From Caenorhabditis elegans (lineage: Eukaryota > Nematoda > Chromadorea > Rhabditida > Rhabditidae), in the NCBI RefSeq assembly GCF_000002985.6, contig NC_003280.10, positions 4,026,501 to 4,090,500 on the forward strand: a DNA stretch of 64,000 bases, read 5' to 3'. Below are positions 1 through 12,462 of the stretch, one piece after another (positions within the stretch are counted from its first letter, which is position 1; every line of letters starts with the position of its first letter). The position numbers were made by a program, and so were the translations under genes. The notes beneath the pieces were generated by a model. It saw only the letters and a list, made by a program, of their open reading frames with translations, did not search any database and was not told where the DNA came from.

Positions 1-2079
1 AAAAATTAAAAATTGCCGCAACGCAACCGCGACGCGCGCTCTAAATTTTGAACGGCAATTACTTATCACTGAGATTACCTAGAGAGCTGATATTTTAGCA
101 GAATTTTCTTTTAAAAATTTTCATTTAGTTCCTATAAAATTTTATTTAAAACATCATCTCCTTTTTGGAAAAAAGTCGAAAAAAAACTTCAATGCGTAGT
201 AAAAAAAAAGTGTGAGCTGGGCGGCACAAAAAGCGGTTATGATTTGGATCTTTTGTTTATTTTTCAAATTTTCTCGGACCTTCCCCTCTCCTTCCATTTT
301 CTCAGTGCGTTGGAGAAAAGAAGAAGCCGAAATTCAATAAGCATATATTTGTACTAGGAGCCGAGAAACAAATGAGCACGACAGCCGGATGTTATGAGTT
401 CAAAGTTGGCATTTTTGAATTGAACTGGTGGAAAGAGAACTCAAACATCGGAGTGCATGAACAATTTAGAACTTTCAGCATGTTCTGAGAACTGAAGTTC
501 TCAACTTTTTGCTGCGAAAATTTCAAGAAAATTGGGTTGTTTTAGACATAACTAAAAGTGTCTAAATGTTGAGAAGTGCGTCGCTGTTGCGTAGCGGCTG
601 CGCTGCGGTCGCGTCGCGACTCGGGCAAAAAATTATAACTTGGTTCGTGGAAAAGCTAGGAAACTGAAATTTTTGGAGATATCCAGTGGGAAAATGAGCT
701 TCTAAAAATAAAAATAAAATCGGTGCAGGTATATGATGGTAGCGGTGCGGCTACCTTGCGGCCAGGCAGGCAGGAAGAAGTTGGTGGAAAACAATATTAT
801 TTTTTCAAATACCAATTTAAACATTTCTAATTTTGCAAAAAAAATTCCGGATCCACCAAAACCCTTTTAACAGATTGATCTGTAAATGTCATGTCCAATT
901 GGGTTCCCCACCCCCTTTGAAGGACAAGAAATTTCCGTCCTTTAAAAAACTCTTTTAAAAAACAAAAAAGTCCGGATGGACACTTTACAATAAGTAAAAT
1001 AGCTGAATTATGCATTTAGTTCCGTCATACAAAGAACATGGACACCCCTACTATTTTTACATTTTTTGTTCCATTCTTCTTGTCCTCAATTGTTTAATTA
1101 TACTGCAACTTTTTTCCAAGAATTCCTTATTAGTATTCAGCAGTTCAATTTTGAGCTTTTATTGTTAGGCAATGTATTTTAAGGCCTACCTACGTTCCTG
1201 CCTCCCATGATAACAGTAGAACAGTCTTGTAGGCACAAGTCAGGCACGCATTTTTGTTCCAACCTTAATATGTATTTAAATTAAAATGGAAGAGTTCATT
1301 TCCAAAATATCCAATTTTAATTTCTTAAATTTTTTCCTGCAATTTTGAAGCAATTTTAAGAATTGTGCGAAAAATTAGCAAGTTATTTTGTTGCAATTTT
1401 TCTCAAAAAAAAAAGTTTCAAAATCCCGTCTCCTTTCTATTTCTAACTCTGACGTCATCTTCCAGCTTCTAGCTTGTTGCAATAAAAGTTTCTCGCCCTG
1501 TTAATTCAGTTATACTATCCTTTTTTTGTCGATTTTTCCTCATTTTGGAGCTTCTCCGGCTCCAAGGAGCCACAAATAAAACCAGTGATCATTTTTTTTG
1601 TTTATTTGGAATTTTTAGAAATTTTTTGAAATGTTTTAAAGATATAATTACGTTCTAAAATTTTGCGGAAAACCGTAATATTTTTTGAAACATTATTTAA
1701 AAATAAAACTTCGATAAATTTTGGGTTTGCCAGTTTTGCCAAATTTTCAATTTGATTTTGAAATTTTTCTAACCATTTTTGTTATAGAAAAACTTGTCCA
1801 GACGGGTTTTTCTGCTGGAATTTAATTTTTTCCAGCTTTCTAAATTTCAAATTCAACCTGAATTTTTCGATTTTCAGCTCAAGTGCTTCTGAAGCCAAAA
1901 ATTTAAAGTCAGAGTACATAGCTGCAGTTTTTGGAGCTGAAAAAAATTCTGAAGATTCTGTCAAGTTCCATTCAGAAATCTACATCAAAATTAGTTTTTT
2001 TTTAGAATTTATTTTTTTCTTATCTTTCTTTATTTTCCTCAACCCTTTCCTCTCCACAATATTCCGAAATTTCCAGAGT
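1..2079. other. Intergenic region, no gene seen
   Basis: I see no convincing coding exon here. Copies of a GC-rich dispersed repeat with CGACGCAACCG-type words lie near 21-42 and 575-625, standing out from the AT-rich surroundings. Around 1440-1540 there is a promoter-like patch with TGACGTCA-like and GCAATAAAAGTTTC sequences, upstream of the secreted-protein gene at 2080. A GCAATAAAAGTTTC patch also occurs near 40195, upstream of the ET-module gene. Confidence 0.6.
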
Positions 2080-3376
2080 ATGGGTAACAACAGAAAAGTG
2101 CTGACAGCGTCCTTATTATCCCTGTTGCTTTCAATGGTGCTCGCACAGTTTGAGCCGCCCGTCGGCGGTGGTCCCCCGGGAAAGCCGTGCTCCTCATCGT
2201 TCCATTGTTGGAGGACCGAGCCGATCAATGTGTTTGGAGAGCCCGTTGGCTTGTTGCAAGGTACGCGTTGATGCACTTCATTGGGTTGTGATGTCATGGA
2301 AGAAGTCGGAAAATAGAACTGAAAATGGCGTTTGCAAAAAAAACCAATTTTTATTCGAGAAAATTAGAAAATAATAGTTTCCTAAATTTTTGCACAATTT
2401 TTAAAAATTCCACATAAGTGTTAGTACCCATCATTTTCGCTCGCAAATGATGTGTTCTTCTTAAATTTGAAAATGAGAGCAGCCGACACTTTACGGGTGT
2501 CTACTTAATTCTACCAGTTCCTGTCATTGTATTTCCCCAAAACTACTGAAACCAAAAATATATTCTATACTTATCAAAAAATTAACATTTTCATACTCGT
2601 CATAGTTCAAATAATTCAGTCTACCTTTTTTGGTGGAGTGAATCATTACTTAGAACAAGTTGTAAGTCAACCGAATTCTGATATTTTATTTGGACTTGCA
2701 ATCATGAAACAAAAAATAAATCAGAATGATGTTATCATTCTGACTTATTAGTTAGTGATTTTGAACCCTTAATTTTTAAAATTAGTTGCTAACAATTTAG
2801 CCAATGGAATCTATATTTTCTAATTTTTAAAAGTTTTTACCTTCAATAAAAAGTCGATTTTTTTCTCGAGCTTGGATTTTTGAACAATCAATAAACTATA
2901 TTGGAAAAGTGTAATGTAGTATAATAAATTTTGCTACAATCAAAATAATCTGAAATTACGGAATTTCATATTAAAACACTCCAAAAACTTCAAGATTTTT
3001 CAAAATATTCATTAAACGTTTTGATAAATTGCCAAATTTTCCAAAAATGTGCACTTGAGCCTCTAGAAAATTAAAACAAAATTGAAATAAAAAAATGTAG
3101 AAGTTTTTTGATTTTTTTCTCAGTTCTCAATTTTTATTAGTTTTTACCACTTATCAACTATAAATTTAAAAAAAAATGGTAATTTTATCACGGTTGAATT
3201 GATTTTAAACTTTTCCTTATTCCCCAATCATATTTTTCATATTTTCAGGAACCCGTCGAAAACGTCTAGAAGTTGGCAACTCGTTCTCAAAAGGCGGTCG
3301 ATGTCGATGCACCGATGGCACATGCACGCAGTTTCAGCAACGATCGCAGACATTCCTACCGTGCGAAGAGTTTTGA
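2080..3376 (+). CDS. Small secreted cysteine-containing protein, two exons
   Basis: Predicted exons are 2080-2260 and 3249-3376, giving 102 residues. The intron has a GTACGC donor and an ATTTTCAG acceptor, and the phase is kept (60 codons plus one base, then two bases plus 42 codons). Residues 1-22 are a clear signal peptide (KVLTASLLSLLLSMVLA then QF). The mature part has a Pro/Gly-rich segment, a basic RRKR site right at the exon junction that looks like a furin-type cleavage site, and a tail with RCRCTDGTC and PCEEF. There are six cysteines in total. An unpaired TTTCCAG acceptor four bases before the ATG suggests SL trans-splicing. I do not recognise the family. A secreted precursor cut at RRKR is an inference. 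A possible AATAAA lies at 3621. Confidence 0.72.
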
Positions 3377-4880
3377 TTTAAAAAGTCCGATTTACGTACT
3401 CTCAATAATTAATTCGATTTTCATCTCCTCTTCTTCTTGTTTCCTGTCGTCGTCGCCAACTTACCATGAATTGTGTGTTCCTGTGTTTCTTGGTTTTTTC
3501 TATGCTAAAAAAGAAAAAAAATAATGTTAGAGAGACTTGAAATTGAGATGATGAATAATTTAATAGTTAAAAGTTTTCATAACTTTTAAAAAATGTTCTA
3601 GAAAGTTCGATAAATTTTAAAATAAAATAAAATAACTTGTTCAATTTGCCAGATTATTTTCAAATTAGTTAGAGTATTTTATAACAAAAGCCCTGTTTTC
3701 TGGAACTCTTGAAACACAAAGACCAAAAAACTTAACTAATCCAGGTACATCTTCACTAGATCCGGATTAAAAGTGTCTCAGAATCAGAACAGAAATGTAG
3801 GTAAGAAGTTCGAATAAATTGTTAGATTATAGCAAAATTGGAAAAAAGTTCACCAACCAAAAATCTCACAACTTATTGGTTTCATTGAGCCGGAACTCTT
3901 TCGGGAAAGCAAAAAAATGTGCGACGGACATCCTACGGGTCGAAGTAAAATAACCAGTGAGGTATCGCTAAGGGTGCTCTTTTCTGATGAACTGGAAGAA
4001 TTCGAAATTTGCATGTTATCATAGTTTACCTCATTATTTTATATTTTAAAATTTTCCCTATTTTCTGATCAAAAGCTCAAATGCAAGAACACAGCTTCTG
4101 TTCCCAAAAAGTTCAGTCACAAAACCAAAACCTATACATCAACAAATCACGCTTATGAGCCTCAAAACAAACTTTTTTTTGTGGTTGAATTAGAAAAGTG
4201 TAGTTATTTGTTTGATTTTAAGTTATCAGTATTTGATTCGAAGAGTTTTGAGCAATTTTGTGATGCAGGAGAAATCTTTGAAGACACAAAAATCAAAGTC
4301 AAAAACCCAATTTTGCCACGTTAGAGTAGGTTGCATTAGAAGGTGATAATAACTCAAATACTTTGTTAACATTTCGTAGCAAAATAATGTGATGCCTACG
4401 TGCCTACGTGCCTACGTGCCTACGTGCCTACGTGCCTACGTGCCTACCTGAAGTATGCGCAAGACCAGCAGGCAGGAACGTAAAAGGCATACTTTTTCTA
4501 GATTGTCCCCTGAAATTTTTTAATATCTTCATATTTCTGTAGTTCAAAAAACTTGTTTATTACATCTTCAAATTATTATTATTATTAGGATTATCGTGTG
4601 TCACAAAATAAAGAAATAAATTATTCAATTATTTGTCTGTTTTAATTTTCACCAGCTCACGGACGTTGGGAATAAGGATAGAGAAATGAGAAATACAACA
4701 AAAAATAATAAATATTTCAAATGAAAATGAAACTTGAGCAAAACAAAAAAAAAACATATTTATTTGATTTTGCCGGCAGCGGAGGTGGCAAAAAGGCATT
4801 GTCTGGGGTGGGGGGAATTCTAAATTTAGAATTTCATAAATTCTTCGGGAAAAAAAAATTTAAAATTCCATCATCTATAG
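3377..4880. other. Intergenic region with an 8-bp tandem array
   Basis: No gene is seen between the two small secreted-protein genes, which are convergent here. It contains the CCTACGTG tandem array at 4394-4451 and an AATAAA complement at 4759-4764 that suits the end of the minus-strand gene at 4881. Confidence 0.6.
4394..4451. repeat. 8-bp tandem repeat (CCTACGTG)n
   Basis: About seven near-perfect copies of CCTACGTG. Looser GCCTACCT/GCCTGCCT words recur throughout the window (for example 5200-5235, 7385-7510, 13480-13540, 40710-40730, 57940-57960), so this is the cleanest local expansion of a dispersed family. Confidence 0.85.
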
Positions 4881-5885
4881 TCAGATACGATAGCGTCCAA
4901 AGTTGAGAAGAAGTCTTCTGGAGCGTAAATTCGGGAGTTTTGGAGCCGGAACTTCTTCGATTTCTCGACGTGTTGGACCCCGTCGCTTCTCGGTTTGCCT
5001 TGAGTCGAAGACGGTTTTGAGCACGTTTACCATCTTCCAGAATGTGTAATCAGGTCGGAGAGCTACGATGTGGGACGAGAAGCTGGAAATAAAAATTTTG
5101 GTTTTTGAAGGAAATAAAATATTTGCCCACAAGGTTTCAGAATTTTGTAATATTCAAAAATTATAATTTTAGATGTTAGGATTTTCATGATAGAAACGCC
5201 TGCCTGCCTGCGTGCCTACGTGCCTGCCTGTCGCCTATACCTCTACATTCTAGAGGGAACTCGGAAATATTTTGCAGCGCCCGACAGTTGCCGGGTTCCA
5301 CGGCTCATTTCAAAATAGAAACAGGTAATACTTTGACAGTAGGCACTCGTGTAGGCAGGCGTAGGTCACCTTGAAGGAAGGTATCTTGTACCTGACTTTG
5401 GTCTCAATACGTTCGAAACTTTTCAGCTACAGTATCGGAGTATTGTTTTTCAAATATTTTTTTATTTTCGAAAGTATATAATATAGTTTACATGTCAAAA
5501 AATTAAAAAAAAACAGTGCAAAATTTTCAGAGGTATGGTAGTCATAAAAAACTCGTGCCAAAACCCAAAATAATGGTTTTTTTTCCGAATTTTCTAGAAT
5601 TTTTAATGCAATTACTTTTAAGTTCCTAACTTGAATTTCCAGATTTTCAAAAATTATCAAAAATTTTCTAAATCCAAATTTTTCTGGAGTACGGTAGCTA
5701 AAAATTTTCACTCGTGCCAGGACCCAAAAACAAATTTTTCCAATTTTTTCAGTAAAAACTACTTACCCTCCTTGCTGCTCATCGGGTGACGTTGGATGGT
5801 CCATAATGAACACTTCATCTTGACTTTTGACACATAATACCGCAAATGTGAAGAATAATATGATAAATGGGCAGAAACTTTGCAT
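4881..5885 (-). CDS. Small secreted basic protein, two exons
   Basis: On the minus strand, exon 1 is 5767-5885 and exon 2 is 4881-5082, giving 106 residues. The donor is GTAAGT and the acceptor ATTTCCAG; the junction codon is split 2+1 and stays in frame. Residues 1-21 form a strong signal peptide (FIILFFTFAVLCVKS then QDE). The rest is cysteine-free and basic, with TEKRRGPTRR and LRSRRLLLNFGRYRI near the C-terminus. These dibasic sites could be prohormone cleavage sites, so a neuropeptide-like precursor is possible, though there is no repeated peptide or C-terminal amidation glycine followed by basic residues. A TTCTAG acceptor-like site lies just before the ATG. The family is not recognised. 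Confidence 0.62.
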
Positions 5886-8800
5886 TTTATGACCTAGAAT
5901 GATTTGAAAATTGAAATGTAATAGAATATTCTGAAAGTATTCTGAAAAAAAAAGAAGAAGAAGAAGAGGAAGATCCGCCCAATTTGAGCTGAATATCAAA
6001 GTTCCAAGAAGACATGAGTTGAGATTGAATAGGGAAGGAGAGATGAAAAAGTATTAAAAATGGAATTATAAATTGTCTCAATGAGAACAATCTTTTGTAG
6101 TTTCCCACCCTCTCTTTTGCAAACTACATTTATTCTTTTAATCGGCATTGGGGGAGCAATGATTACAGAGATTAAAAATCGGGTATCTGAATTTTTTTGG
6201 ATTTTACGGATCAGAAAACCATGATAAGCAAAATTGGAGACTTGCAGTTCGAGTAGATCTTAATCCTCCGAGACTATGGTGAAAATTTCAAAATGATTGG
6301 ACCATTGAGAACAGAGATACGATTGGTTGAAAGAATGGCCGTGCGTCGCGGTTGCGGAGCGGTGGCGCTGCGGCTGCGTCACCTCGCCCACTTGTAGCGA
6401 TTTTATCTGAAAGCTTAGTGGTCCAATTTCTTTGAAATTTTTTGTGCAAAATTGACAGAGCCTGCTTAATTTTTTTCAGCACAGAGTACGACAAAATTAT
6501 TCAAAATTAATGGCCTGGCCTCAAAGGCGATCAGCTAGTCGAACTTATCAAACAATAATTAGGCAATTGTTTCTTATAAGGATTAGAAAGAGATTAAGAA
6601 CCTACAAGTATATGAATACTATTTTTGAAATATTTTTTACTGAAAAAGGGAGCAGCAAAATTTCCAAAAGTGGGCGGAGCCTAGGGCGGAGAGCTCGAAG
6701 AGCCAGACCATGATTATGTTTAATTTTGTTCTGTTCTCCATAGAACATTAAAACACAAAAATGCCCCAAAGTTTCAGACAAATTTCAGAATAATAATTTC
6801 ACCAAAAAAAGTGCACACCAAATTTGCAAAAAGAGAAGGTGGTCAGTATGAAACTCTGAGCTTTGATTAGTGGTTGGTCTTGGAAAAAGAATTTTTGATA
6901 TTTTTTGTTTAAAGGACACGAGGTGTTGTTTGTTAGAAAGAGGAGGAAAAGCTTTGTTTAAGCCAGAAATCAGAAAGAAAATAATTTGTTTATGGGTTTT
7001 GCAGAAATGGGAGAAAATTTGGGGGAAAGGTGAAATTTAGTTTCTGATTTGTTTTAATGACAAGATTAAAACTTCTGTCTAGGAGTAAGGATTAGAGAAT
7101 GGTGAAGCCAAAAATATTTTTGTTGTAGCCTAGAATATTGAAAGCCGGTTTTTGGTATTATATTCCCGAATAATAGTTATTTGAAACGGTTTTCAACAGG
7201 AACGCAAGTGGTGAAAAAGTTCAGATTTTTAGAATAAATATGCAACTTTAAATGTGAAAGTTCAACTTTTGTGCCTCAGAATACATTTTGAGCATATTTA
7301 AAAAAACCGCGACGCAACCGCAACGCAACAGCAACGCAACCGCAACGCAACAGCAACGCATTCAATTTATTTGTGTCATATAATTGCCTGAGTGCCTACC
7401 TTCAAGGTTGCCTACGCCTACGACTGCTGAAAATTGCGTGCAAACGCCATTCGTAAAAAAGCTAAAAAATAGGTAGGTGCCTAGACAGGTAGGCAGGCAA
7501 GAAGGTAGGCAACATTTGAAAGTCAAATTGTGACGATTTCATTGCATAATGTTCTCTAAAGCTTTACGATTCAAAAAAAAGTTCAAAAAATCTATCAAAA
7601 AAATGCTGACAACCTCCTAGCAAAACTTCCGATAATAATTTGATAAGGTATGTCCTGAAATTTTTTTTATTAGATTTCCATCGTCACGACTAGCCTATAC
7701 ACAACTTATTATCTAGAAACATAACAATGCGTCTACATGTTAAACTACTTGGGAGTCGGAGATTAAGAAGTTCTGACGTTTTAGACCTCTGACCAGCTAA
7801 CAACACTGATGAATAGAACTTACGGAATTAAAGTCTATTCAAGAAAAATTGCAACTATTTGTATATATGATTTATACACAAATTTCGTCACAAGAAAAAA
7901 TGGTGAACCAAAGGGTGAAGCCATACTGGGAAGTTTTTGAAAAACTGCGTCACTGACAATGAGAAAAAAGTTCAAAATTATAGCTTTAAATACTTAAATA
8001 CTGGTGGGTGTTAGAGCTAAACATGACGTTGGATCATTTAATTTTTAAACCGTCGACTTTTTGATCGCGCGTTTTTTGGATTACAGAAAGCAGGAGAGGG
8101 TTCATGGACGTGATTTTTTAAAATTTCAGGCAATTTTTGGGATGATCTGTTAGAGCGGATTTTAGGTTTGTATGTATTTTTGGGAAATGGTTGTTCTTTG
8201 TGGTGGAGATCTTTGAAGTAACCTGATTTGGAAATCAAATTTGTGAAATTATATCAACACTGGATATTTTTTAACACTTGTAGTTCTTGGAATCAATTTT
8301 ATTTTGCCCGCAAAAGTTTAATACTTTAGGTGGACCCTCTTGAGAACTAGGTAAACTAATTTTTTTTCAGTTTTTGAAAACTTAAAACATTATTTAACTT
8401 TCAGCAAAATTTTGAAAGCTCTAGCTCAATTCTGTGCAGAGATATGCTCACTCGAAGTTGAGCCGCCAGCCGCGACGCGACCGCGCCGCGCGCGTTGATC
8501 AAAATCTTATGTGACACGGTTTCTAGTAAGCTTAGAGCCTTGTGACTTTTTTTCTGTGATTTGTTATAAAATTCTAGTAAATGGAAACTTTCTGATGGGT
8601 TACATATTTTAAATTTCCAATTTCAAAAACAAAGTCTAAATTTTCTAAATCGGGTGAACTTATTGTTTCTCGAGAACAAAGAAGCATAATGGAAGTTCTC
8701 TATGAAGGATTGGTGACATTTTTCAATCCTCTCCGTCATAGAGGTACAAATTGAAACATCAATCCTGAGTTTTGAAATCCTGGAAATTTTTGAGCTAGAA

Positions 8801-11800
8801 AACGGGGGTTGTAGTGAAAATTCCCGGCTATATATACTTCCTATTGACATTTTCCCGTTAGAAATCTTGGAATTTGCAAAATGTTAATGACATCAAAGAG
8901 CTTTCACAAACCGGATATGTTTTTATTGGAAATTTTAATGTTTTTTTTTAAAAAAAAACTGAAGCAATTTCATTTAAAATTCATTTTCAATATTCGATTT
9001 CATACAATTCCTAAAATTAATATAATCTCAAAAGCTATGATGTCACCGTGTTCTGTGGAATTCTAGAATTCTAGAATACCTAACCACCATGTAAAGATTA
9101 GCTTTTCATGGCTCTGTTGCTCTCTTCGAATTATTCATGCTAATTTGTCAGATTCTGGTGTCAGGGGCAGCCTGGTACCCGACCTAAACAATGCAAAAAT
9201 AGAAAATGAGATTGACGATGCAAAATGAAGGAAAATAAGAGGATGATGTTGAATAGGTTTAGCGAAAAAAGGAACAAATAGAAATTTACATGTCTGTGGT
9301 GGTGAGAACTGCGATTAGTAGATTTTTGTAGTTGAGAACCAAGAAGAAAAGTATTTAATTATATTCAAAAAATTTCAAGGCTCTAGGTCTACTCAGAACT
9401 GAGATACAAGGCTTTGAAGTTGGGAGGCTTGCCGTGACGCGACCGCGACGCGACCGCAGTGCAACCGCGCCGCGCTGCTCAAACTTTACATCGTCATAAC
9501 TCGGTTCAAAAATAACCTAGCGTTCTGAAATTTTCTATGAAAAGTTAACATTTGAACTGGAACAATTGTGAGTACGAATGAAGCATCTAAAATAGTTTTT
9601 TGAAAAGAATTCTGCAATTTCAAAGAACCCAATCAAATAAAATCATCGTGCCTATCCTTAAAATAATGACACCATTCCCATTTCCCGCCCTCAAATTCAC
9701 ACAACCACTCCCATTTTTCGTACAACTCATTAAAACGCGGGGGAGTGCAACTTGGCAATAGAAGTATCTAATAGTAGTAGTTGTTGTTTTTGCTCGTGGT
9801 AGACATGATGTATGCCTATTTGTAGAACAGAACAAGGGAGGTGAGAAGCACTTGGATTTTTTGAGTGATGGGAATTCGTGGAGGGTGGGTGTGGGGTGGT
9901 GATTTGAAACTAGTGTGCGTCATCTGGTAAAGTTTAAGTTTGTTTTAGTTGTGATGAGCCTTTTTCGAATTTAGATATAAGGAAAAGTTGACTGATTTTG
10001 GCCAACAATGCACAGAGATACAGTCAGTTAAATTTTAGACCGCGCGGCGCGGTTGCGTCGCGGTCGGCCGGAAAACTAAAATTTTCGCAGCAGTTTGGTA
10101 AATGTATTTTTAATTTTAGACACTTTTCCTCCCAAAATCATAAAAAAACGCGTTCTAAAAAATGCTCAAAATAATTGAAAAACACTCAAAGCTCAAAGGT
10201 GAAGTAGTACTCTTCTCTTCCCGAAAGATCATTGAGAGCACAAGGACCACACTACTTGAGAGCCATTAGGGTGCTCCATGTCTGACCAGACTGAGCTTAT
10301 GGAATAACAAATTGTGTAGTATTGGAATTAATTGAAGGAGAAGCTAGAGAAAAATTACTGAATCTCAGACACTATATTATGTTCCAGTGGGAATATTTTG
10401 TCCCAAGGACATACCTAGAAATTATTGTTTACGGGAGAGGCTGGAATTGCGGAAATAGGTGGGAAAGTAGGTATAGTAAAGGGTCTCACAACGAATAGAA
10501 AAAGAGAGACGCAGACAACGAGAGTGTCTAGCCGTCTGCGCCCTCTCACAAGTAATCACCGCTTTGGCGCGTCATATCTCGTCACACATTTGAGCTATAA
10601 AAAATCTTTCAACTAGAAAAATTTTCAGCGTAAATTTTTGCAATTTTTTGGGCATCCACCGGAAAAACAAAAAAATTGCAAATGAGGCATCTTAATGTTC
10701 GATTTCCCTATCCAGAGAGACTAGGTGTCAATCTATCAGTCGTTTGCAAATAAATAAAAAAAACAAACATTTGGAAAGACGACGTAAACTGAAATGACTC
10801 ACAAAATACGTCACATAAATTTGTTTCCCTTTTTCTTGTTGAATTCTAATCTTTATAAATACATAAATGTAGTAGTGGAAAAATCAGAATCATTGTACAT
10901 TTTAGCGAAAGTCGTCAAATTTCCGACGTCATCGGGGAAACCCGGAATTCAGAAATCAGCGGAAATATAGTTTTGTAGTATTTACTAAATATTGGGGAAA
11001 TAGGAAATCAAAAAATTATTTTTGAATTTCCAATTCAGAAATCACATGGGCTCCGAAATTTTAAAAATAGTGACTCAAACAACTCGATGACGCAAAAATA
11101 CAGTGTGGTTACCTGCTTGCCGACAAGGCAGACCTACAGACCTTCAACACACGCCTACGATCGAACGCTGTCACCTTTCTGTAGGACATTGTCAACTTTC
11201 CATCGAACGTTGTCAACTTTCTGTCAAACTTTGCAAACTTTCTGTCGCGCTTTGTCATGTTTCTGTAGCACATTATCTACTAAATTTGGATTAAAGGTCT
11301 AAAATTTAATCACAAATCCAAAAGTTTCCCAAAAACCAACCCAGACGCTGCCATATCTCTTGATTCTGACTAAAATTATTTACCAAAAAAATTGCTAATT
11401 TTTATTTACAGACGGAGCCCAAGAGAGGACAATGAGCACAAAAAAAATCCGAGTAAACATCATTATCAAAGACACAGTTGTAAAGTGGTATTTATCCTTG
11501 ATAATGTTTTAAATTGTTTGTATTCAACATGAAAAGTATCGAGCACATCGGATTTGGAAGTTAGTGCGGGGAGTGAGGGTTTTGAGAATTGGGGTTATAA
11601 GAAAATTTTCAAAATAAAAATTCATAATGCATTCATATAATTTTTGAAAATTTTAAATTTACCAATAACAGTTTTCAGGTAGAGTTCAGATTTTCAGATT
11701 TTTCAGATAATATAGATTTTCAAAAAATTGAAAAAAAAACAGCCAAAACACCTTAAATTAGTGACAAAAATTCCAGTTTTTTTTTCGAAAAAAAAAAAAA

Positions 11801-12462
11801 TTTTTGGACAGGTTCATATACTCTGCGAACAAATTTGGAGCAGTTCTACGAGCCCGGAAAAAAGTTCTCCAGAAATTTCAGATTTTCAGGCTGAAGTGGT
11901 CTATTATATTAAGCTTTCCAGTAAAAAAAACTACTTAAAAACTGGAAAAGTATGGCTCCAGACATCTTGAAAAAATTGTACTAAGATCACAAGTACTTAG
12001 TACTTCTTAGTCATATACAAACTTGTGACCAGCGGTCAGATTTCAAGTTCCCGTCCCTCCTCCTTTCAGCCGAAACAGGCTCCAATTTCTAGATCATCAC
12101 CATCATCACTTCTTTCTCATTTTTTTCGACTTTTTGCTCCACGTTGAGAGCTTCAGGGAGGTGCTCTGCTGTCACAGACATATGTTCAATATCAACACAC
12201 ACACACACACACTTGCTCTGCTGCTCTCACAATTTCTACGATTTTTCCTTCAGATCGGGGTGGAAAATTCGAAAGTAGCAGAAGAGATGAGCAGGAATCA
12301 GAGATTTAGAGAAATTGCGAGTGACCTCAGGGAGGAGCCGCCCTTTTTCTGCTCTCTCCTGATGTGCTCCATTCTTGCTCCCACGGGTCCCCCCAACTTC
12401 CCGTGTGGCTACCTCTATTCTGTCGACTGGTGCAGAAGTTTTTTTTTTGAAGGAATCCTAAA
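5886..12462. other. Gene-poor 6.6-kb intergenic region
   Basis: I find no exon chain I would defend here. Short open frames have the skewed composition of AT-rich non-coding DNA. The region holds several copies of the CGACGCAACCG repeat family (near 6335-6390, 7305-7361, 8465-8500, 9430-9475, 10040-10070), scattered CCTACCTG/GTAGGCAG words (7385-7510) and an (AC)n run near 12196-12212. A stretch at 10490-10560 resembles one at 56340-56400 (GACGCAGACA, GCGAGAG, TCTGCGCCCTCTC-type words). The 12050-12460 part, rich in CT and CACACA, is the likely promoter region of the GILT gene. Confidence 0.55.
7305..7361. repeat. CGACGCAACCG/CAACGCAACAG array, representative of a dispersed family
   Basis: Tandem words CGCAACCG and CGCAACAG alternate about every 12 bases. 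Related GC-rich words occur at 21-42, 575-625, 6335-6390, 8465-8500, 9430-9475, 10040-10070, 41278-41295, 42165-42190, 42297-42320 and 51590-51635. They usually sit inside a longer AT-rich block with phrases like TCTGAGATA and AACTCGGTTC, so the GC-rich words are probably the core of a dispersed repeat. Confidence 0.7.

Noticed and set aside
9620..9835. 71-codon minus-strand frame in the gene-poor region
   Set aside because: No signal peptide, domain or splice context; composition looks non-coding.
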